9,552 nucleotides of DNA, taken from assembly GCA_024639445.1 (NCBI GenBank), contig JAHEIJ010000070.1, forward strand, positions 1 through 9,552, written 5' to 3'. This document shows, in pieces, positions 6,096-9,552 of the stretch; within the stretch, counting starts at the first letter, position 1, and each line of letters starts with the position of its first letter. The translations under genes and the position numbers were made by a program. This stretch comes from Gammaproteobacteria bacterium. GTDB taxonomy: Bacteria; Pseudomonadota; Gammaproteobacteria; UBA6429; Thiohalophilaceae. The notes below the pieces were generated by a model. That model was not told the DNA's origin. It saw only the letters and a program-made list of their open reading frames with translations, and made no database searches.

Positions 6096-6539
6096 CTACT
6101 TCACATTATCCGGCAACCGCGTCACCAGGCCAACATGTTCAACACCTGATTGTTTCAACAGTGCCATCACTTGTACGACTTCACCGTAGGCCACATTACG
6201 ATCGCCTTTTACATAAACCGTACTGTCCTGACGATGACGCAGCACGGCCTTGATTCGATTCATTAACTTCTTCGCATCCAGTGACTGGTCGGGTTTGTCG
6301 CCAATATTAAAATAAAAACGACCTTGTTGATCGACAGACACGACCAGGGGTTCCTGCCCCTTGGTCTCAATGTTCCGTGAATCGGCCTGGGGTAACTCGA
6401 CTTTTACTCCCTGGGTTAATAATGGTGCTGTCACCATAAAAATAACCAACAGCACCAGCATGACATCAATATAGGGCACTACATTGATTTCCGACATGCG
6501 CTTGCGTCGCACCCGACCCCCGGGTTGGTATACACTCAT
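6096..6539 (-). CDS. tolR: TolR, inner-membrane proton-channel subunit of the Tol motor
   Basis: TolR is an ExbD-family protein that works with TolQ to harvest proton-motive force. The 147-residue protein has a short basic cytoplasmic N-terminus (RVRRKRMSEINVVPYIDV) and one membrane helix (about 20-42). Asp25 within the helix is at the position of the essential E. coli Asp23. A periplasmic domain (about 45-147) ends with the conserved-looking GVEHVGLVTRLP. The length matches the family. Its ATG overlaps the tolQ stop by 4 nt (ATGA), which couples translation and favours balanced TolQ and TolR synthesis. Confidence 0.97.
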   Translation of the reverse strand: MSVYQPGGRVRRKRMSEINVVPYIDVMLVLLVIFMVTAPLLTQGVKVELPQADSRNIETKGQEPLVVSVDQQGRFYFNIGDKPDQSLDAKKLMNRIKAVLRHRQDSTVYVKGDRNVAYGEVVQVMALLKQSGVEHVGLVTRLPDNVK

Positions 6540-7231
6540 GCCGCGGCGCCCTGACCACTCATGTGCGCCTGGCGCTGCAATATGGTCGAAAACTCTTCAG
6601 CAAAAATATCGTAACGGTTGATGAGGCGTTCCACATCGTTGGAATAACGATTGTAGGCAATCACTGCCGGAATCGCGGCAAATAATCCCATGGCTGTGGC
6701 GATCAAGGCTTCGGCAATTCCCGGTGCAACCGAAGCGATCGTCGCCTGCTTAACGGCACCAAGCGCCATGAAGGAATTCATGATGCCCCACACCGTACCG
6801 AACAGACCAACATAGGGACTGGTGGAACCGACCGTCGCCAGAAAAGAGAGATGCGTTTCCAGGTTGTCTATTTCGCGGTTCATGGCCACGCGCATGGCAC
6901 GCTGCGAACCATGAATGACTGCCATGGGATCAACACCGGCACTTTTGCGTAAATGGGCGAATTCACGAAAACCAGCTTCAAAAATGGATTCCATGCCACT
7001 GAGTCGGCCGCGTCGGGTGGACACCCGTTTATACAGTTCACCAAGATCCGCGCCAGACCAAAAGCGGCGTTCAAACCGATCCGCTTCACTGCGGGCTTTC
7101 TTGATGACCGACCACTTCAAAAAGATGATTGTCCACGACAACAGGGAAACAACCAGCAGCAATAGCATCACCAGTTGTACAACAAAACTGGCATCCAGTA
7201 TTAAATGAGTAACGGACAAATCCGCAGACAC
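6536..7231 (-). CDS. tolQ: TolQ, inner-membrane motor subunit of the Tol-Pal system
   Basis: TolQ is a MotA/TolQ/ExbB-family protein forming the pentameric stator-like channel around TolR. The 231-residue sequence has three membrane segments (about 14-38, 138-160 and 170-195) with the large cytoplasmic loop between the first and second. The family signature SPYVGLFGTVWGIMNSF lies in the second and GIAEALIATAMGLFAAIPAV in the third. Thr146 and Thr179 stand at the places of E. coli Thr145 and Thr178, which line the proton path. The start is GTG at 7231, 3 nt after the ybgC stop, with a GGGGG stretch about 8 nt upstream as a possible ribosome binding site. The stop overlaps the tolR start. Confidence 0.97.
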   Translation of the reverse strand: MSADLSVTHLILDASFVVQLVMLLLLVVSLLSWTIIFLKWSVIKKARSEADRFERRFWSGADLGELYKRVSTRRGRLSGMESIFEAGFREFAHLRKSAGVDPMAVIHGSQRAMRVAMNREIDNLETHLSFLATVGSTSPYVGLFGTVWGIMNSFMALGAVKQATIASVAPGIAEALIATAMGLFAAIPAVIAYNRYSNDVERLINRYDIFAEEFSTILQRQAHMSGQGAAA

Positions 7232-7234
7232 TAC

Positions 7235-7645
7235 TCAAGCCCCCTGTTCAAGCTGTTGTTTTATATTTTTCGGAATCGCGCAAGGTTTGAAACTATCCGG
7301 TCGCAGGCTGACGATTTTCACGCTGCCCTTGCATAACAGGGAATTGTCTGCAACCCGGGTAATACCCTGCTCAATTGTCAAACTGGCACGGCCCTGTTCA
7401 ATCAATTTTGCGCTTACGCTCAGCTCATCATTGAAACGGGCGGGCAACAAATAGTGTACCTGCACAGAACGTACAACAAATATGACCGCTTCTTTTTGAA
7501 TGAGTTCATCCTGCTCAAATCCAAAGTGACGCAACCATTCGGTCCGTGCCCGTTCCATGAACTTGAGATAATTGGCGTAGTAAACAACGCCACCTGAATC
7601 GGTATCTTCGTAGTAAACCCGCACCGGCCATAGGAACTCGTTCAC
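7235..7645 (-). CDS. ybgC: Tol-Pal-associated acyl-CoA thioesterase YbgC
   Basis: YbgC is a cytoplasmic hotdog-fold (4HBT) thioesterase usually encoded first in the tol-pal operon. Its physiological substrate is not settled; a link to phospholipid metabolism has been proposed. The 136-residue protein carries the family motif YYEDTDSGGVVYYANYLKF at residues 11-29, with Asp16 at the catalytic position, followed by MERARTEWLR. The length is normal. The start is GTG at 7645; GGGAG at 7656-7660 lies 10 nt upstream and supports it. The gap to the ruvB stop is 31 nt, so co-transcription with ruvAB is possible, and the gap to tolQ is only 3 nt. Confidence 0.95.
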   Translation of the reverse strand: MNEFLWPVRVYYEDTDSGGVVYYANYLKFMERARTEWLRHFGFEQDELIQKEAVIFVVRSVQVHYLLPARFNDELSVSAKLIEQGRASLTIEQGITRVADNSLLCKGSVKIVSLRPDSFKPCAIPKNIKQQLEQGA

Positions 7646-7676
7646 GCTTCAGCGACTCCCGCGGAATGAAGAGGAT

Positions 7677-8741
7677 TCAATCGTCATTCTGAATATCCTC
7701 GAATAATTCCAGCGACGTCTGGCTGCGGGCTTCGAGCTGACCCGGTATATTCATGCCGAAATGCAAATACGCATTGCGTGTCGCCATGCGGCCACGTGGG
7801 GTCCGCATAATGAAGCCCTGTTGAATCAAAAAGGGTTCCAGAACATCCTCGATGGTACCGCGCTCTTCCCCGATGGCCGCCGCCAGGCTGTCGACCCCCA
7901 CCGGTCCACCCTGGAACTTGTCCATGATCGTGAGCAATAGCTTGCGATCCATCATATCGAATCCGCGGGCATCGACATCCAGCAAATCCAGCGCCTGCTG
8001 TGCCACCTCGGCATTAATGCTGCCACTTGCCTTGACCTGGGCATAATCCCGCACGCGACGTAACAGGCGATTGGTAATGCGTGGCGTACCGCGAGAGCGA
8101 TGCGCAATTTCCAACGCGCCGGCATCATCAATACTCACCTCCATGATTCGGGCGGAACGTTTGACGATGCTGATCAGATCCTCGGCACTGTAGAACTCCA
8201 GTCGTTGCACAATTCCGAACCGATCCCGCAAGGGTGAGGTCAACAGTCCTGCGCGGGTGGTGGCGCCAACCAGGGTAAACGGCGGTAGATCCAGCTTGAT
8301 GGAACGGGCGGCAGGACCTTCACCGATCATGATGTCCAACTGGTAGTCTTCCATCGCCGGATAGAGGATCTCCTCCACCACCGGACTCAAACGATGAATT
8401 TCATCCACAAACAAGACATCATGAGGCTCAAGGTTGGTAAGCAGAGCTGCCAGATCACCGGGACGCTCCAGCACCGGCCCCGAGGTATGACGCATGTTCA
8501 CGTCCAGTTCATTGGCAATAATGTGTGACAGTGTGGTCTTGCCGAGGCCGGGCGGACCAAAGATCAGAACATGATCGAGGGCTTCCCCACGGCCTCGCGC
8601 GGCGGAAATAAAAATCTCCATCTGCTCCCGCACCGCCGGCTGCCCAACATAGTCAGCCAGGGTCGCGGGGCGAATGGCCCGATCCAGCGCATCTTCGCCG
8701 CCCTGCGGCTGAGTAGCCATGAGTCGATCGTCATCTATCAT
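7677..8741 (-). CDS. ruvB: Holliday junction branch-migration helicase subunit RuvB
   Basis: RuvB is the hexameric AAA+ motor that pulls DNA through the RuvA-bound Holliday junction. The 354 residues include Walker A GPPGLGKT at 62-69 (Lys68), Walker B FVDEIH at 111-116 (Asp113, Glu114), the sensor-1 region LVGATTRAG at 157-165 and the arginine-finger segment TSPLRDRFG (Arg174). These positions are very close to E. coli RuvB numbering. The C-terminal winged helix (about 270-335) includes the GEERGTIEDVLEPFLIQQGF and TPRGRMATRNAY stretches. The ATG at 8741 is preceded by an in-frame TAG and only a poor Shine-Dalgarno sequence; an ATG seven codons downstream has no better site. It follows ruvA after 49 bp. 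Confidence 0.98.
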   Translation of the reverse strand: MIDDDRLMATQPQGGEDALDRAIRPATLADYVGQPAVREQMEIFISAARGRGEALDHVLIFGPPGLGKTTLSHIIANELDVNMRHTSGPVLERPGDLAALLTNLEPHDVLFVDEIHRLSPVVEEILYPAMEDYQLDIMIGEGPAARSIKLDLPPFTLVGATTRAGLLTSPLRDRFGIVQRLEFYSAEDLISIVKRSARIMEVSIDDAGALEIAHRSRGTPRITNRLLRRVRDYAQVKASGSINAEVAQQALDLLDVDARGFDMMDRKLLLTIMDKFQGGPVGVDSLAAAIGEERGTIEDVLEPFLIQQGFIMRTPRGRMATRNAYLHFGMNIPGQLEARSQTSLELFEDIQNDD

Positions 8742-8790
8742 ACTGATTTCTGTTTGCTGGCATTTGAATTGCTACACGTATTTTTAATTC

Positions 8791-9396
8791 TTATGGTTTA
8801 CTGATGGAAGCTTTCAGGGCTTCGCGGATGATATCTTCACTGGCCTGTCCTTCGCTGTCCACCAGTTGCACCATACGACTGGCTTCCTGCGGCCGGTAAC
8901 CCAGTGAAATTAAGGCACTGACGGCCTCCCGGCCCGCATCGGGTACCACTGATGTAGTAGCCGCATCAGGTAAAATCGCGGTGTCGCCTTCCCAATCCAA
9001 CAGTCGATCGCGCATCTCAATGATTAAGCGCTCTGCGGTCTTCTTGCCTACCCCCGGCAAGCGGGTCAGGCTGGCGGCATCATTATCCTGTACACAGCGG
9101 GCAAAATCATCGGCACTCATGCCCGATAAAATGGCCAGCGCCAGCTTGGCGCCCACTCCGGTAATGCGAATCAGGCTACGAAACAGGCGTCTTTCCGATT
9201 CGGTAGCAAATCCGCACAGGATCTGGGCATCCTCACGCACTATTAAGTGGGTATGCAGGGATACTTCGCTGTCCACAGCCGGTAACTGATAGAACGTGGA
9301 CATGGGGGCCTCTACCTCATAGCCCACACCCTGCACATCCACCAGGAGAAACGGCGGCGCCTTACTGACCAGAATACCCTTGAGCCGTCCAATCAT
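8791..9396 (-). CDS. ruvA: Holliday junction-binding protein RuvA
   Basis: RuvA tetramers hold the Holliday junction in an open square form and load RuvB. The 201-residue protein shows the N-terminal OB-fold start MIGRLKGILVSK (about 1-62). Two helix-hairpin-helix motifs follow, ITGVGAKLALAIL at about 78-90 and LPGVGKKTAERL at about 113-124. After an acidic flexible linker (about 135-155) comes the RuvB-contacting domain III (about 156-198), with AVSALISLGYRPQEASRMV. The length is close to that of E. coli RuvA (203). It starts 18 nt after the ruvC stop, with a weak GGA about 9 nt upstream. Confidence 0.97.
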   Translation of the reverse strand: MIGRLKGILVSKAPPFLLVDVQGVGYEVEAPMSTFYQLPAVDSEVSLHTHLIVREDAQILCGFATESERRLFRSLIRITGVGAKLALAILSGMSADDFARCVQDNDAASLTRLPGVGKKTAERLIIEMRDRLLDWEGDTAILPDAATTSVVPDAGREAVSALISLGYRPQEASRMVQLVDSEGQASEDIIREALKASISKP

Positions 9397-9414
9397 GCCG
9401 CTGATTCCATTGGA

Positions 9415-9552
9415 TTAGCGGCCACGCCGGCTGCGCCGTGCCTGGTGTAACACCGCCTGGCTTGGCGTCATCCGGGACAGGGTCTGGGCGGTATGAGCAT
9501 GGCACAAGGCGATGGCCAGTGCATCAGCGGCATCTTCCTGGGGCAAATGGGA
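9415..9552 (-). CDS. ruvC: Crossover junction endonuclease RuvC, C-terminal fragment (gene cut by window edge)
   Basis: Only the last 45 residues and the stop (TAA at 9415-9417) are in the window; the frame is open to the right edge. The fragment begins SHLPQEDAADALAIALCHAHT. The two aspartates of DAADALA correspond to the last two catalytic acidic residues of RuvC (Asp138 and Asp141 in E. coli), which bind the metal ions used to cut the junction symmetrically. The C-terminal tail is strongly basic (ARRSRRGR). Its position directly ahead of ruvA agrees with the ruvCAB order of most gammaproteobacteria. The operon promoter must lie beyond the window. Confidence 0.93.
   Translation of the reverse strand, partial: SHLPQEDAADALAIALCHAHTAQTLSRMTPSQAVLHQARRSRRGR

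Noticed and set aside
8742..8790. AT-rich 49-bp gap between ruvA and ruvB as a possible promoter or hidden gene
   Set aside because: It is too short for a gene, holds no convincing -35/-10 pair at proper spacing and forms no stable hairpin. It looks like an ordinary operon spacer.
1..9552. Search for a novel or accessory system (defence genes, mobile element, CRISPR, toxin-antitoxin, phage genes)
   Set aside because: Every gene is a recognised conserved family in known synteny. There are no direct repeat arrays, transposase fragments, attachment-site-like repeats or unexplained frames of size.

Overview
The window is a conserved chromosomal stretch of a gammaproteobacterium. All 13 genes lie on the minus strand, so the DNA is read from the right edge to the left. 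In transcription order they are ruvC (partial), ruvA, ruvB, ybgC, tolQ, tolR, tolA, tolB, pal, cpoB (ybgF), queE, queC, and then a separate YeeE/YedE-family membrane transporter gene cut by the left edge. The ruv-ybgC-tol-pal-cpoB order is the classic gammaproteobacterial arrangement, and queE/queC following it is known from several non-enteric lineages. I cannot name a genus. The YeeE/YedE gene and the TonB-like TolA tail are compatible with a non-enteric, possibly sulfur-metabolising, lineage, but this is only an inference.

Right part (about 7677-9552): the RuvABC Holliday-junction machinery. RuvA binds the junction, RuvB is the branch-migration motor, and RuvC, of which only the last 45 residues are present, is the resolvase.

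Middle (about 2568-7645): the Tol-Pal envelope system. TolQ and TolR form the inner-membrane proton-driven motor and TolA is the periplasm-spanning transducer. TolB is the periplasmic beta-propeller, Pal the peptidoglycan-binding lipoprotein, and CpoB the TPR regulator that links Tol to cell-wall synthesis. YbgC is the co-encoded thioesterase. Spacing is very tight (2-4 nt gaps, and one ATGA overlap between tolQ and tolR), which implies one operon with translational coupling. tolQ and ybgC both begin with GTG.

Left-middle (1156-2564): queE and queC, two steps of 7-deazaguanine (preQ0/queuosine) synthesis. queE follows cpoB after 3 nt. The queE-queC junction is looser (53 bp) and contains a clear stem-loop overlapping the queE stop codon.

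Left end (1-1155): a 213-bp intergenic region with a weak possible queC terminator and a reasonable sigma70-like promoter, then the YeeE/YedE gene with a good ribosome binding site.

I found no mobile element, CRISPR array, RNA gene, toxin-antitoxin pair, defence system or other novel multi-gene system. The points worth a second look are small: the stem-loop, the short TolA with altered key residues, and the transporter with its own promoter.
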